This document shows, in pieces, positions 43,840 through 54,661 of a stretch of DNA of 64,000 nt; the stretch's first letter is position 1; the number at the start of each line of letters is the position of its first letter. This stretch comes from Variovorax sp. KK3. GTDB lineage: Bacteria; Pseudomonadota; Gammaproteobacteria; Burkholderiales; Burkholderiaceae_C. The DNA is taken from assembly GCF_001984055.1 (NCBI RefSeq), contig NZ_LYVO01000026.1, forward strand, positions 1-64,000. Reading direction: 5' to 3'. Made by a program: the position numbers and the translations under genes. The notes under the pieces are model-generated. The model did not search any database. It saw only the letters and a program-made list of their open reading frames with translations, and was not told the origin of the DNA.

Positions 43840-45012
43840 TCAACCTGAGGCGCCGCCGGTGCGCCCCATGGATTTCAACCAGAAATTCAGCGCCGCACCG
43901 AAGAGCGTGGCTGCAGTCGCCTGCGCGCCGAGGATCATCAAGGTCGCAGCTGGAATTGCTGCATGCATCACCTCGGCAGGATCCAGCACGCCGAAGCGTC
44001 GATCCTGCCAGTCGAACACCAAGCTCAAGCTCCAAGCAACACCGGCAACGAACAATGCGCCACCGACCGCCAGTCCGCGTTCCAGCGAAACGTGTGGACG
44101 AATTGCGGCGAGCCACGGCGGCTCCCTTGCCACACCCGATAGGACGGCCATCCAACGTGTGATCAGCGCAAGCTGAACCAACTGCCAGCCAACGATCAAT
44201 GAAGCCGCCGAATACAACAGCGAATGAACACCGAAGCCAATGGCATCGAATCTCATCCCATCGGCGCGCAACAGCAAAAGGCCTGCTAAGCCGAACAGCG
44301 CGAGCAGTGAGCCGGGGTAGAGAAAAAGCCAGCGAGGGCAAAACAACAGCAGGAATCGCAGATGGCGCCACCCGTCTCGCCAACTGCGAAGATGAGGTGG
44401 GCGGCCCCGGCCATCCGGGTACAAGCTCGTCGGCACTTCGGTGATTCTGTAGCCCTTCAATGTGGCTTTGACGATCATCTCGCTCGCATACTCCATCCCA
44501 GGCGAATTCAACTGAAGATCGAGCAAGCTCGCACGATCAAAACCGCGAAGGCCGCAGTGAAAATCTCGGATATCGGATCGGAAGAAGAGACGCCCGAGGC
44601 CGGACAAGACCGGGTTGCCAAGATACCGGTGCAACGGTGGCATCGCTCCAGGTTGGATGCCGCCCTCGAAGCGATTCCCAACGACCAGTTGGTTGCCTGC
44701 TCGCAAGGCACGCACGAAGGGGTCGAGGCTGGAGAAGTCGTAGCTTTGATCGCAGTCGCCCATGATCACGTACTGCCCCGTCGCGCACTGAATGCCTTCC
44801 CGCAACGCTGCGCCGTAGCCCTTCTCGCCTGCGTGAACTACGCGAGCGCCAGCGGCAAGCGCAATGGCTTGAGAACCATCTGAGGAGCCATTGTCGGAAA
44901 CAACAACCTCACCGCGTATCCCGCTCCGCTCAAGGAACTTCCTCGCCTGATCAATGCAATGCCGAACGGTAGCAGCCTCATTTAAGCAGGGCATCAGGAT
45001 CGTCAATTCCAT
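43840..45012 (-). CDS. GT2-family glycosyltransferase with C-terminal membrane segments (DPM1/GtrB-like)
   Basis: A 390-residue protein. The GT2 domain (about residues 1-230) has MELTILMPCLNEAATVRHCI, VSDNGSSDGSQ and IMGDCDQSYDFS, then YASEMIVKATLKGYRITEVP, the style of dolichol/undecaprenyl-phosphate hexosyltransferases. At least four membrane helices follow. Such enzymes load a sugar on polyprenyl phosphate for use by GT-C transferases, which fits the downstream membrane protein. I chose the ATG with GGAG six bases upstream; an ATG four codons earlier is also open. It is the first gene of the leftward island operon after the pilA terminator. Confidence 0.9.
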   Translation of the reverse strand: MELTILMPCLNEAATVRHCIDQARKFLERSGIRGEVVVSDNGSSDGSQAIALAAGARVVHAGEKGYGAALREGIQCATGQYVIMGDCDQSYDFSSLDPFVRALRAGNQLVVGNRFEGGIQPGAMPPLHRYLGNPVLSGLGRLFFRSDIRDFHCGLRGFDRASLLDLQLNSPGMEYASEMIVKATLKGYRITEVPTSLYPDGRGRPPHLRSWRDGWRHLRFLLLFCPRWLFLYPGSLLALFGLAGLLLLRADGMRFDAIGFGVHSLLYSAASLIVGWQLVQLALITRWMAVLSGVAREPPWLAAIRPHVSLERGLAVGGALFVAGVAWSLSLVFDWQDRRFGVLDPAEVMHAAIPAATLMILGAQATAATLFGAALNFWLKSMGRTGGASG

Positions 45013-45067
45013 TTCCGGCTCCATCAGCAAACGTTGCTCACTGTCCCAAGCCCGATAGACATCATAG

Positions 45068-45089
45068 AAAAAGCCGCCCGAAGGCGGCC
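45068..45089 (-). terminator. Intrinsic terminator of pilA
   Basis: On the minus strand GCCGCC-TTCG-GGCGGC (stem 45074-45089, UUCG-type loop) is followed by a run of T (45068-45073). It lies 22 bases past the pilA stop and should separate the highly expressed pilin from the glycan genes downstream. Confidence 0.88.
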
Positions 45090-45110
45090 TCTTCACTGAG
45101 CGTCAGCGGC

Positions 45111-45626
45111 TCAGGTACGGCACTCGGCAGGCACGTACTTGTCCTTGATGGTGCCCTTGACGACAGCGGAGTTAGTCACGGTGCTGCCAGCCGAAGCGCA
45201 GACCCAGGTGATCGAACCAGCAGTGGGAATCGTCGATGCCGAAGCGGTGCCAGAGAGAGCGGTGCCCGCAGCGCGCGAACCGTTCAAAGGGGTGAGGGTC
45301 AGCGTGGCGCCGTTGTCGATTTCAGTCTGATACCTGATCGTGATCACGCCCGTGCCTTGGGCAATCTCAACGGCAGAGACGTTGCGGGTAGCTGCCGGTG
45401 AAGTCCAGCCGGAAGCGAAGGGAGCGCCGTTCGCAGCGTTCTCGGCAACAGCGGTCTTTGCACTGCCGGCCAGCGAGATGCCGTCCGTGACCTTGGCGCG
45501 GATGGTGTAGTCCTGGTAGGCCGGCAGCGCCACCGCCGCCAAGATACCAATGATCGCCACAACGATCATCAGTTCGATAAGTGTGAAACCCTTTTGCACG
45601 TTGCGTGCGATGGAACGACGGTTCAT
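45111..45626 (-). CDS. pilA: Type IV major pilin PilA
   Basis: A 171-residue prepilin. A 13-residue leader ending in Gly precedes [20 protein letters not shown], with Glu at mature position 5 and the long hydrophobic assembly helix. The tail has Cys near ITWVCAS and the C-terminal PAECRT, the usual disulfide pair. It has its own promoter region and terminator, as expected for a major subunit. The Thr/Ser-rich surface ([15 protein letters not shown]) could carry O-glycans. It lies directly upstream of the glycan island. Confidence 0.93.
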   Translation of the reverse strand: MNRRSIARNVQKGFTLIELMIVVAIIGILAAVALPAYQDYTIRAKVTDGISLAGSAKTAVAENAANGAPFASGWTSPAATRNVSAVEIAQGTGVITIRYQTEIDNGATLTLTPLNGSRAAGTALSGTASASTIPTAGSITWVCASAGSTVTNSAVVKGTIKDKYVPAECRT

Positions 45627-45687
45627 TCAAAAGACTCCGGTTGGTTGAAGAAGGCCCGAGGAAAGGCCCCCGGTGCGTCTAACCTTC

Positions 45688-45703
45688 CGCAGCATCCATG
45701 CCA
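45688..45703 (-). promoter_or_regulatory. Candidate sigma-54 promoter of pilA
   Basis: On the minus strand TGGCATGGATGCTGCG fits the sigma-54 form with GG and GC spaced by exactly ten bases (consensus TGGCACG-N4-TTGCA, mismatch in the CA(C) and one T). It lies about 62 bases before the pilA start. In Pseudomonas pilA is transcribed by sigma-54 with PilR. No rpoN or pilR is in this window, so the call stays tentative. Confidence 0.4.
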
Positions 45704-45800
45704 CCCCATGCCTGCTGCCCTGTCCCCCGCATACGTGTTCAAAAGTTCACGAACCACTTGCAGCGAGTGACACAGCTGGTTGCCACCCCTGTTTGCCGGC

Positions 45801-45815
45801 TGACAATTTTTGTCA
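45801..45815. promoter_or_regulatory. Palindrome TGACAA-TTT-TTGTCA upstream of pilA
   Basis: A 15-base palindrome with a three-base centre lies about 175 bases before the pilA start and about 100 bases upstream of the candidate sigma-54 site, a normal enhancer distance. It matches the palindrome upstream of pilE, which has the same arms and a one-base centre. It also lies just before the end of the downstream hydrolase gene. Confidence 0.5.
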
Positions 45816-45831
45816 CCCAGCACCATTCAGG

Positions 45832-46638
45832 TCACACCCGCAGCACTCCCGCGGCTTCCATCCAGCGAATGTCCCAGGCCCGCTGCCCTTGCATCTGCAA
45901 GCCATCTGCTAAAGCGGCGATCTGGCTCATGATCTCTTCTGTTTCGGCAGGCTTGGTATGGGTTATGTAGATGGGGTATTCCCTAGCCGGCGCGATCTGC
46001 GCCAGCTCGTCCGCCAGGGTCGCGGGCGACAGGTGGAGGCTCCGGCGAGCCAGGCCCTGCTCCCTATTGCTGAACGCCGTCTCGATGACCAGCATCGCGA
46101 CGTCCAGTTGGTTCACCCGCTGCCAGAACGCCGGATTTCGTTCCGTGTCGCCGCTGAAGACCCAGTGCGGCCCACCGCTGGCACAACGCACGGCAAAGCC
46201 GCAGGCCGGTACCGCATGGACGGCCGGAAGCACTTCGATGTGCTTCAGGGCCGCCGTGCCAAGCTCCAGCTCTTGCCCGATCACGATGTCGTGGAAGGTG
46301 ACGAAGGGCGCCTCCAGGCTGGGGATGCTCGCGAAGTCGGGCCAGATGACGTTGTTGAAGACGTGGGCGCGCAGCGCTTCGATGGTGGCGCGCAAGGCAT
46401 GCACGCGCAGGGGCTTGTTGCGGCGGCTGGCGACCGCGTCGAGCATCAGGGGCAGCGCGGCAACATGGTCCAGGTGCGAATGGGTGAGCACCACGTCGTC
46501 GATGGCGCTCATCTCGTCCAGCGTGAGGTCGCCGACGCCCGTGCCAGCGTCGACCAGCAAATCGCTGTCGACCAGGAACGAGGTCGTTCGGCAGTCTTTC
46601 GCGATGGCGCCCGAGCACCCCAACACGCGCACATGCAT
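45832..46638 (-). CDS. Metallo-beta-lactamase-fold hydrolase, class II cAMP phosphodiesterase-like
   Basis: A 268-residue MBL-fold protein. It opens MHVRVLGCSGAIAKDC and has the metal motif HSHLDH at 53-58, followed by later ligands in PAVHAVPACG, SGDTERNP and the C-terminal YITHTKP. The pattern is that of the PDE1/class II 3',5'-cyclic nucleotide phosphodiesterase group or RNase Z-like MBL proteins. Cyclic AMP hydrolysis is plausible but not shown. It is cytoplasmic. It follows about 205 bases upstream of pilA on the same strand. Confidence 0.85.
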   Translation of the reverse strand: MHVRVLGCSGAIAKDCRTTSFLVDSDLLVDAGTGVGDLTLDEMSAIDDVVLTHSHLDHVAALPLMLDAVASRRNKPLRVHALRATIEALRAHVFNNVIWPDFASIPSLEAPFVTFHDIVIGQELELGTAALKHIEVLPAVHAVPACGFAVRCASGGPHWVFSGDTERNPAFWQRVNQLDVAMLVIETAFSNREQGLARRSLHLSPATLADELAQIAPAREYPIYITHTKPAETEEIMSQIAALADGLQMQGQRAWDIRWMEAAGVLRV

Positions 46639-46845
46639 TTGTGTGGGCCTTTGTTTACCTGAGTGCTATTTGCTTCGAATCGGATTGCGCCGTCCCGGCC
46701 GGATGACTTTGGCGCGCGGACAGCGAGGCTAAACGCTCAGCGCACAGACGGTAAAGGACTTTTTTGGCACCGACGGCCGGGCGTGGCGCGAACGCCCCAT
46801 CAACCGCAGTCGACGCCGCGCGGCAGGCAACTCAGCAGTAGGCGC

Positions 46846-47496
46846 TTAGCCGGCGACGAACTGCATGCGGGTTCCGCCCAGCTCGAGCACGTCGCCATCC
46901 TGCAAGGCGACGGCCTCGTTGCCGAGCGGCTCGCCATTGAGCGCGGTGCCGCCGTCGATGGGCGCCACGACGTAGCCATGCAGGCGCCGCGTAACGGCGG
47001 CCACGGCCACGCCGGGCTTGCCGATGGTGGTCACGACCTTCTGCAGCGAAAGCTCGCGCCCGGCACCGCTGCCCGACAGCACGCGGATGACGGCCACACC
47101 GGCGCTGCCGCCCAAAGGCGTGTGGATGGTCGGGTCGGACGAAAGCGGAATGGGCCCCGATGGCACGCCCGGGGCGACGACGGCCGGGCCCGCGGCCTCG
47201 GCCACGGCAGCGCCGACCAGATAGCGAATCTTGTACTTGCCGACCTCGACGACGTCGTTGTGCTCCAGGGCCTGCTTCTTGACGGCACGCCCGTTGACGT
47301 AGGTGCCGTTGGTGCTGTTGAGGTCTTCCAGGTAGACGTCGCCGCCGATCATGTGCAGCACGGCGTGCTCGCCGCTGATCGCGAGGTTGTCGATGACGAT
47401 GTCGTTGTACGGCCGCCGGCCCAGCGTGGTGCGGTCCTTGGCGAGCGTCACTTCCTTGATAACGACGCCGTCGATCGAAACGATCATTTTCGGCAT
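46846..47496 (-). CDS. Protein with two FHA domains
   Basis: A 216-residue soluble protein. The first FHA domain (about residues 20-90) keeps the phosphothreonine-binding residues: GRR in TTLGRRPYND, SGEH in NLAISGEHAVL and NGT in LNSTNGTYVNG. The second (about 145-216) is degenerate: TTIGKPG, RLHGYVV and TALNGEPLG, with the Ser/Arg partly replaced. It starts 66 bases after the PP2C phosphatase gene on the same strand. It is probably the reader of a Ser/Thr phosphorylation circuit; no kinase gene is in the window. Confidence 0.9.
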   Translation of the reverse strand: MPKMIVSIDGVVIKEVTLAKDRTTLGRRPYNDIVIDNLAISGEHAVLHMIGGDVYLEDLNSTNGTYVNGRAVKKQALEHNDVVEVGKYKIRYLVGAAVAEAAGPAVVAPGVPSGPIPLSSDPTIHTPLGGSAGVAVIRVLSGSGAGRELSLQKVVTTIGKPGVAVAAVTRRLHGYVVAPIDGGTALNGEPLGNEAVALQDGDVLELGGTRMQFVAG

Positions 47497-47562
47497 GGCC
47501 GGCTCCTGGATCTCATTTGTAGGTTCACGGAGGTCACACGGACCGGTGCTTGCCCGAGCGGG

Positions 47563-48372
47563 CTATCCGGGGGCGCGGGACGCGTCGCTCGAACGGGCCC
47601 GGGCGAGGACAACGGATATGTTGTCCTTGCCGCCATTCTCGTTTGCAGCTGCAACCAAAAGTGTTGCTTTTTCAAATAGCCCCGCATCTTGCAACAAAAT
47701 CGTGAAAAGCTGCCCGTCGGGCACCATCTCGCTCAGGCCATCGGAACATAGCAGGAAAAGGTCGCCCGATTGCACGCCGTGCTCATGCAATTCGAGTTCG
47801 ACATGGCGCTCGATTCCCAGGGCTCGCGTGACCAGGTTGCGGTGCGGCGACAGGCTGGCCTGCTCCGGCGTGATGGCGCCGGCATCGAGTTGCTCCTGCA
47901 GCAGCGAATGGTCGCGCGTGAGCAGCTCGAGTTTGTCGTCCCGCAGGCGATAGCAGCGCGAATCGCCGATGTGGCCGACGATCGCGCGGCGCGGCCCGAA
48001 GGCGGCCAGCACGAGCGTGGTGCCCATGCCGGCAAGTTGCACGTTGGCCACACCGGCTTCCAGGATGGCGGAGTTGGCTTCGTCGGTGCCGGCCTGGAGG
48101 GCGCGGCGCACGGCCCGCGGGTTGGCCGACAGCCCCGCATGGGTGAGCCAACGGCCGAAGCTGGCCTGCAGCAGCGCAATCGCCATGCCGCTGGCCACTT
48201 CGCCGCCGTTGTAGCCGCCCATGCCGTCGGCCAGCAACACCAGGCCGAGCCCCGGGTCGTAGGCGATGGTGTCCTCGTTGTTGGCGCGCACCCGGCCGGG
48301 GTCGGTGAGCGCGGCGTAGTCCCAGGAGAGCGAGCCGGTATCGGAAAGGACGGGTGCGCCTGGGTTAACCAT
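47563..48372 (-). CDS. PP2C-family Ser/Thr protein phosphatase
   Basis: A 269-residue PPM/PP2C phosphatase with all metal motifs: RANNEDTIAYD, LADGMGGYNGGEVASG, GHIGDSRCYRL, LLCSDGLSEMV and KDNISVVLAR. The single-domain form resembles Stp1/PstP and T6SS PppA. It sits between a TerC gene (32 bases upstream) and the FHA gene. With the FHA protein it makes a phospho-Thr eraser/reader pair. Confidence 0.95.
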   Translation of the reverse strand: MVNPGAPVLSDTGSLSWDYAALTDPGRVRANNEDTIAYDPGLGLVLLADGMGGYNGGEVASGMAIALLQASFGRWLTHAGLSANPRAVRRALQAGTDEANSAILEAGVANVQLAGMGTTLVLAAFGPRRAIVGHIGDSRCYRLRDDKLELLTRDHSLLQEQLDAGAITPEQASLSPHRNLVTRALGIERHVELELHEHGVQSGDLFLLCSDGLSEMVPDGQLFTILLQDAGLFEKATLLVAAANENGGKDNISVVLARARSSDASRAPG

Positions 48373-48404
48373 GAATCAGTTCAATTGAAAATCAACGGCC
48401 GCGA

Positions 48405-49088
48405 TCATTGCACGTTCGCGGCGCCGCGCTTCTGCAGCCACTTGCCGAAAGCGACGACGAATACCGCACCCGCTGCTGCGCCGGCGTAATGCAGCCAGGG
48501 TGCGGCGGCCAGCGTGTCGTGGAGGACGACGTCGCCGACGGCCGTTTCACCACCGACCCACCCGATCAGGGCGGCGCCGAGGATGATGATGATGGGGAAA
48601 CGCTCCATGAGCTTGATCATCAGGGTACTGCCGAAAATCACCAGCGGGATGCTGATGGCCAAACCCAGAACCAGCAAGACCATGCTGCCCTGGGCTGCGG
48701 CCGCAACCGCGATCACATTGTCGAGGCTCATCACCAAGTCGGCGAGCAAGATGGTGCGCACGGCGGCGAACATGCTGCCATATTGCTTCTCTTCGCCATT
48801 GTCTTCATCTTCCTCGCCGAGCAACTGCACGCCGATCCACAACAGCAACGCCCCGCCCAGAATCTGCAAGTACGGCAAGGCCAGGAGCTTCGCGGCGATG
48901 ACGGTCAGCGCGATCCGCAACACCACCGCGGCGCCCGAGCCGAACAGCACGGCTTTTTGCTGCTGCGCCGGCGGCAAGGACCGGGCGGCCATCGCGATCA
49001 CCACCGCGTTGTCTCCCGAAAGAATGATGTTGATCCAGACGATCTTGACGAGTCCGATCCAGAAGTCGGTAGTTTGCAAATATTCCAT
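48405..49088 (-). CDS. TerC-family membrane protein, second copy
   Basis: A 227-residue membrane protein with the TerC signatures NIILSGDNAVVIAMAA and DLVMSLDNVIAVAAAA. It has about six to seven membrane segments and an acidic loop (GEEDEDNGEEK, about residues 91-101). It shares only the core with the TerC at 21622. Unlike that gene it has no riboswitch: the 89-base upstream gap is filled by the sucCD terminator. It heads the terC-PP2C-FHA cluster. Metal export or tellurite-type stress roles are family-based. Confidence 0.92.
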   Translation of the reverse strand: MEYLQTTDFWIGLVKIVWINIILSGDNAVVIAMAARSLPPAQQQKAVLFGSGAAVVLRIALTVIAAKLLALPYLQILGGALLLWIGVQLLGEEDEDNGEEKQYGSMFAAVRTILLADLVMSLDNVIAVAAAAQGSMVLLVLGLAISIPLVIFGSTLMIKLMERFPIIIILGAALIGWVGGETAVGDVVLHDTLAAAPWLHYAGAAAGAVFVVAFGKWLQKRGAANVQ

Positions 49089-49113
49089 GTCTCGCTTCCA
49101 CTGTTATGAATTG

Positions 49114-49148
49114 AAAAAGCGCTCGCAACGTGAATTGCGAGCGCTTTT
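49114..49148 (-). terminator. Strong intrinsic terminator after sucCD
   Basis: Perfect 14-base arms AAAAGCGCTCGCAA (49115-49128) and TTGCGAGCGCTTTT (49135-49148) with a six-base loop. The flanking A and T runs make it work on either strand. On the minus strand it lies 29 bases past the sucD stop and isolates sucCD from the terC cluster. Confidence 0.9.
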
Positions 49149-49177
49149 CCTTTTGTGTGGCTTGGGAGGAGGACGAC

Positions 49178-50071
49178 CTAGATCTGCGCCTTGAGCAGCT
49201 TGCCGAGCTCCGAGAAGTTGCGGGTGATCTTGAAGCCGCACTCTTCCATGATGGCGAGCTTGGCTTCGGCCGTGTCGGCACCGCCGGAAATCAGCGCGCC
49301 TGCATGGCCCATGCGCTTGCCGGGAGGCGCCGTCACACCGGCGATGAAGCCGACCACCGGCTTCTTCATGTTGTCCTTGCACCAGCGCGCGGCGTCGGCT
49401 TCATCGGGGCCGCCGATCTCGCCGATCATGATCACGGCGTCGGTGTCGGGATCGTCGTTGAAGGCCTTCATCACGTCGATGTGCTTGAGCCCGTTGATCG
49501 GATCGCCGCCGATGCCCACGGCGCTCGACTGGCCCAGGCCGATTTCGGTGAGCTGCGCCACGGCTTCATAGGTCAGCGTGCCGGAGCGGCTGACCACGCC
49601 GATGCGGCCCTTGCGGTGGATGTGGCCGGGCATGATGCCGATCTTGATCTCGTCGGGCGTGATCAGGCCGGGGCAGTTCGGGCCGAGGAGCAGCGTCTGC
49701 TTGCCGCCCGCGGCCACCCTGGCCTTCATCTTGTTGCGCACTTCGAGCATGTCCCGGACGGGGATGCCTTCGGTGATGCAGATCGCCAGATCGAGGTCGG
49801 CCTCGGCGGCTTCCCAGATCGCGGCGGCGGCGCCGGCCGGCGGCACGTAGATGACCGAGACGGTGGCGCCGGTCTTCTGGGCGGCTTCTTTCACCGAGCC
49901 GAAGATCGGGATGTTGAAGATCGACTCGCCGGCCTTCTTCGGGTTGACGCCGGCCACGAAGCAGTTCTTGCCATTCGCATATTCCTGGCACTTCTCGGTG
50001 TGGAACTGGCCGGTCTTGCCCGTGATGCCCTGGGTGATGACTTTGGTGTCTTTATTGATGTAGATCGACAT
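49178..50071 (-). CDS. sucD: Succinyl-CoA synthetase alpha subunit
   Basis: A 297-residue alpha subunit of succinate-CoA ligase, a TCA-cycle enzyme making ATP or GTP from succinyl-CoA. The CoA-binding fold opens [19 protein letters not shown]. The phosphorylated active-site His lies in [11 protein letters not shown], with [14 protein letters not shown] and [11 protein letters not shown] also typical. The start ATG is 11 bases after the sucC stop. The two genes form the usual betaproteobacterial operon. Confidence 0.97.
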   Translation of the reverse strand: MSIYINKDTKVITQGITGKTGQFHTEKCQEYANGKNCFVAGVNPKKAGESIFNIPIFGSVKEAAQKTGATVSVIYVPPAGAAAAIWEAAEADLDLAICITEGIPVRDMLEVRNKMKARVAAGGKQTLLLGPNCPGLITPDEIKIGIMPGHIHRKGRIGVVSRSGTLTYEAVAQLTEIGLGQSSAVGIGGDPINGLKHIDVMKAFNDDPDTDAVIMIGEIGGPDEADAARWCKDNMKKPVVGFIAGVTAPPGKRMGHAGALISGGADTAEAKLAIMEECGFKITRNFSELGKLLKAQI

Positions 50072-50082
50072 GACGATGTTCC

Positions 50083-51246
<1,164 letters not shown>

Positions 51247-51439
51247 GAGGGTGTCTCTCGGGGAACGAGGTTGGAAACGGGGAATCTGGTGTTGCCCTCG
51301 GGCCGCGACGCTCGGGCGGGGCCGGGCGGAGGACAGCCGGGGACTGTATCATGGTGCGCCGCACCAACGGTAATACCTTCCTGCGGTGACTACGTAGTTT
51401 CTTCTTAACGCCCTCCCCAGGCAATCCGAGGCGTCCACC

Positions 51440-52363
51440 ATGCCCAAGGTCTTCATCGACGGCGAAGCCGGCACCACCGGCCTCCAGATCCGCGAGCGCC
51501 TGCAGACGATGCAGCAGATCGAGCTCGTGAGCATCGCCCCCCAGCTGCGAAAAGACGTCGCGGCCAAGCGCGAGCTGATGGCCGGCGTCGACCTCGTGGT
51601 GCTTTGCCTGCATGACGACGCGGCGCGCGAATCGGTGGCGCTCATCGATCAGCTCGAAGGCCGCCGCCCCAAGATCATCGATGCGTCGACGGCCCATCGC
51701 ACCGCCGCCGGCTGGGCATTCGGCTTCCCCGAACTGGCCGAGGGTCAGAAGGAAGCCGTGGCCAAGGCGGACCGCGTGGCCAACCCCGGCTGCTACGCCA
51801 CCGGCGCGATCGCCATCGTCCGCCCCCTGATCGATGCAGGCCTGCTGCCGGCCGACCACGCCATCGCACTGCCTTCGGTCAGCGGCTATTCCGGCGGCGG
51901 GCGCACCATGATCGAGGCGTACGAAGCCGGCCAGGCGCCGCTTTTCGAGACCTACGCGCTCGGCCTCAAGCACAAGCACATTCCCGAGATCATGAAATAC
52001 ACCGGCCTCACCCGCCGGCCTGTGTTCATTCCCTCGGTGGGCAACTTCAAGCAGGGCATGCTGGTGCAACTGCCGCTGCACCTCGACGACCTGCCCGGCC
52101 GCCCGAAGGCAGGCGACCTGCAGGACGCGCTCGCCGCGCATTACGCCCGCAGCAACACGCCCGAGCAGTTCGTGAAGGTGCTGCCGCCGACCGACGACGG
52201 CAAGCTCGACGCCCTCGCGCTCAACGACACCAACAATCTCGAGATCCGCGTGTTCCCAAACGAGGACCATCGCCATGCGGTCGTCATCGCACGTCTCGAC
52301 AACCTGGGCAAGGGCGCCAGCGGCGCGGCGGTGCAGAACCTCAAGCTGATGCTCGGCCTCTGA
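51440..52363 (+). CDS. argC: N-acetyl-gamma-glutamyl-phosphate reductase, short (type 2) form
   Basis: A 307-residue ArgC of the shorter group (about 310 residues rather than 340). It reduces N-acetylglutamyl phosphate to the semialdehyde in arginine synthesis. It opens [20 protein letters not shown] with the NADP-binding turn. The catalytic Cys lies in [13 protein letters not shown] and the substrate region in [18 protein letters not shown] precedes the ATG by a few bases. It stands alone. Confidence 0.95.
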   Translation: MPKVFIDGEAGTTGLQIRERLQTMQQIELVSIAPQLRKDVAAKRELMAGVDLVVLCLHDDAARESVALIDQLEGRRPKIIDASTAHRTAAGWAFGFPELAEGQKEAVAKADRVANPGCYATGAIAIVRPLIDAGLLPADHAIALPSVSGYSGGGRTMIEAYEAGQAPLFETYALGLKHKHIPEIMKYTGLTRRPVFIPSVGNFKQGMLVQLPLHLDDLPGRPKAGDLQDALAAHYARSNTPEQFVKVLPPTDDGKLDALALNDTNNLEIRVFPNEDHRHAVVIARLDNLGKGASGAAVQNLKLMLGL

Positions 52364-52429
52364 AGCCGCGCCCGCCCTGCAACGGTCGGCCCTGCCCTGC
52401 CGCCTTGCATTTGCACGGCGCATCACTGC

Positions 52430-52882
52430 TCACTCGTCGTCGAAGTCGCTTCGTAGCACCCTGGCGACGACGCCGGCGGCGAAGCCCCGGCTCAGCATGA
52501 ATCGAAGCTGCTTCGCGCGCTCGGCCGCACTGCCGGGCGGTGTGCCGAAGCGCTGAAGCCAGACCGCGCGAGCCCGTTCGAGCTCGCTGTCCGCGAGGGC
52601 TGCCACCGCTTCGGCCACCATGTCGGGCGCGACGCCCTTGTGCAGCAACTCCTGCCGCACCCGCGCTGCGCCATGGCGCGCGGCCCGCTGGTGCACCACC
52701 GACTCGACCACTCTCGCCTCGCTGATGTGGTTCTTGGCAGCCAGTTCGTCCAGCGCGCGGGCCAGGGTGCCGGGCTCTTCCTCGTAGCGGGCCAACTTGC
52801 GCTCGAGTTCGCTGCGAGTGTGCTCGCGCTGGCTGAGAAGGCGCAGGGCCCGGCCCTTGAGGGAGGGGGCGGCGAAGGCCAT
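52430..52882 (-). CDS. recX: RecX regulatory protein
   Basis: A 150-residue helical protein of the RecX family (ALRLLSQREHTRSELERKL; LAAKNHISEARVVES; VRQELLHKGVAPDMVAEA). RecX binds RecA filaments and inhibits them. It follows recA by 12 bases on the same strand, the usual recA-recX operon. The ATG at 52882 is the natural start; longer in-frame readings overlap recA. Confidence 0.94.
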   Translation of the reverse strand: MAFAAPSLKGRALRLLSQREHTRSELERKLARYEEEPGTLARALDELAAKNHISEARVVESVVHQRAARHGAARVRQELLHKGVAPDMVAEAVAALADSELERARAVWLQRFGTPPGSAAERAKQLRFMLSRGFAAGVVARVLRSDFDDE

Positions 52883-52894
52883 CTCCGCGACAGC

Positions 52895-53968
<1,074 letters not shown>

Positions 53969-54033
53969 GTGGAAATCTCCTTGAGGATCAATAGGTTGCT
54001 ATGGATTTCGCCCAACCTGCTTTTAACGACAGC

Positions 54034-54049
54034 CTGGATGCTTGATCAG
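54034..54049 (-). promoter_or_regulatory. Candidate LexA (SOS) box upstream of recA
   Basis: CTGATCAAGCATCCAG on the minus strand has the CTG-N10-CAG form of beta- and gammaproteobacterial LexA boxes. It is just downstream of TACACT, a possible -10. The interior is less AT-rich than the usual TATATA, so binding may be weak. Confidence 0.5.
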
Positions 54050-54115
54050 TAGTGTAGGGGTTGATGGAATCTTGAAAACCCATTTTTTGGTCAGCCTGGC
54101 TTACTATCGACAGCC

Positions 54116-54601
54116 ATGATCGACAGCGCATTTCCGATAGACCCCGACGCCTGGCGGCAAACCCACCTGGGCCGCCTGCTGGGCCACGCCATGCGCCGCT
54201 TCGACGAGCGCGTGCTGCAGTTGATGGCGCACGATGCCGACGTGCCGCTGGCGCTGTCCAACCTCGCGGCGCGCGCGCAGGTCAGCGCCGCCCACATCCA
54301 CATCACGCGGCACCTGTCTCGCCAAGGCTCGCGGCTGACCGAGCTGGCCTACAGCGCCGGCATGACCAAGCAGGCGATGGGCAAGCTGGTCGACCAGTGC
54401 GAGGCCTGGGGCCTGGTGACGCGTGGCCCCGACGACCGCGACGCCCGCGCCCGGCGCGTGGTGTTCACCACCGACGGCCTCGCCTGGCTGGAAGCCTTTC
54501 GCCGCGCGGTGGCGCAGGCCGAGCACGAGTTCCGCACCAGCGTGGGCGACGAGGTCGCCACCGTGGTTTCCATCGGACTCGAAGCCTATGCCGCAGCCTA
54601 G
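54116..54601 (+). CDS. MarR-family transcriptional regulator
   Basis: A 161-residue winged-helix regulator. The DNA-binding part is about residues 60-120: HITRHLSRQGSRLTELAYSA, then TKQAMGKLVDQCEAWGLVTR and the wing GPDDRDARARRVVFT. MarR proteins repress or activate nearby genes in response to small molecules. It is divergent from recA (147 bases) and 60 bases upstream of a two-component system on the same strand. Ligand and targets are unknown. Confidence 0.92.
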   Translation: MIDSAFPIDPDAWRQTHLGRLLGHAMRRFDERVLQLMAHDADVPLALSNLAARAQVSAAHIHITRHLSRQGSRLTELAYSAGMTKQAMGKLVDQCEAWGLVTRGPDDRDARARRVVFTTDGLAWLEAFRRAVAQAEHEFRTSVGDEVATVVSIGLEAYAAA

Positions 54602-54661
54602 AATCCCGCGCAGTAGACGGCCCGGCGACCCGCGCAGGGCCGCCACGTCTGGAGAGACGGC

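Noticed and set aside
49089-49177. Riboswitch upstream of the second terC
   Set aside because: The gap is only 89 bases, occupied mostly by the sucCD terminator, and lacks the GGGGAGTAG and AAGACCTT marks.
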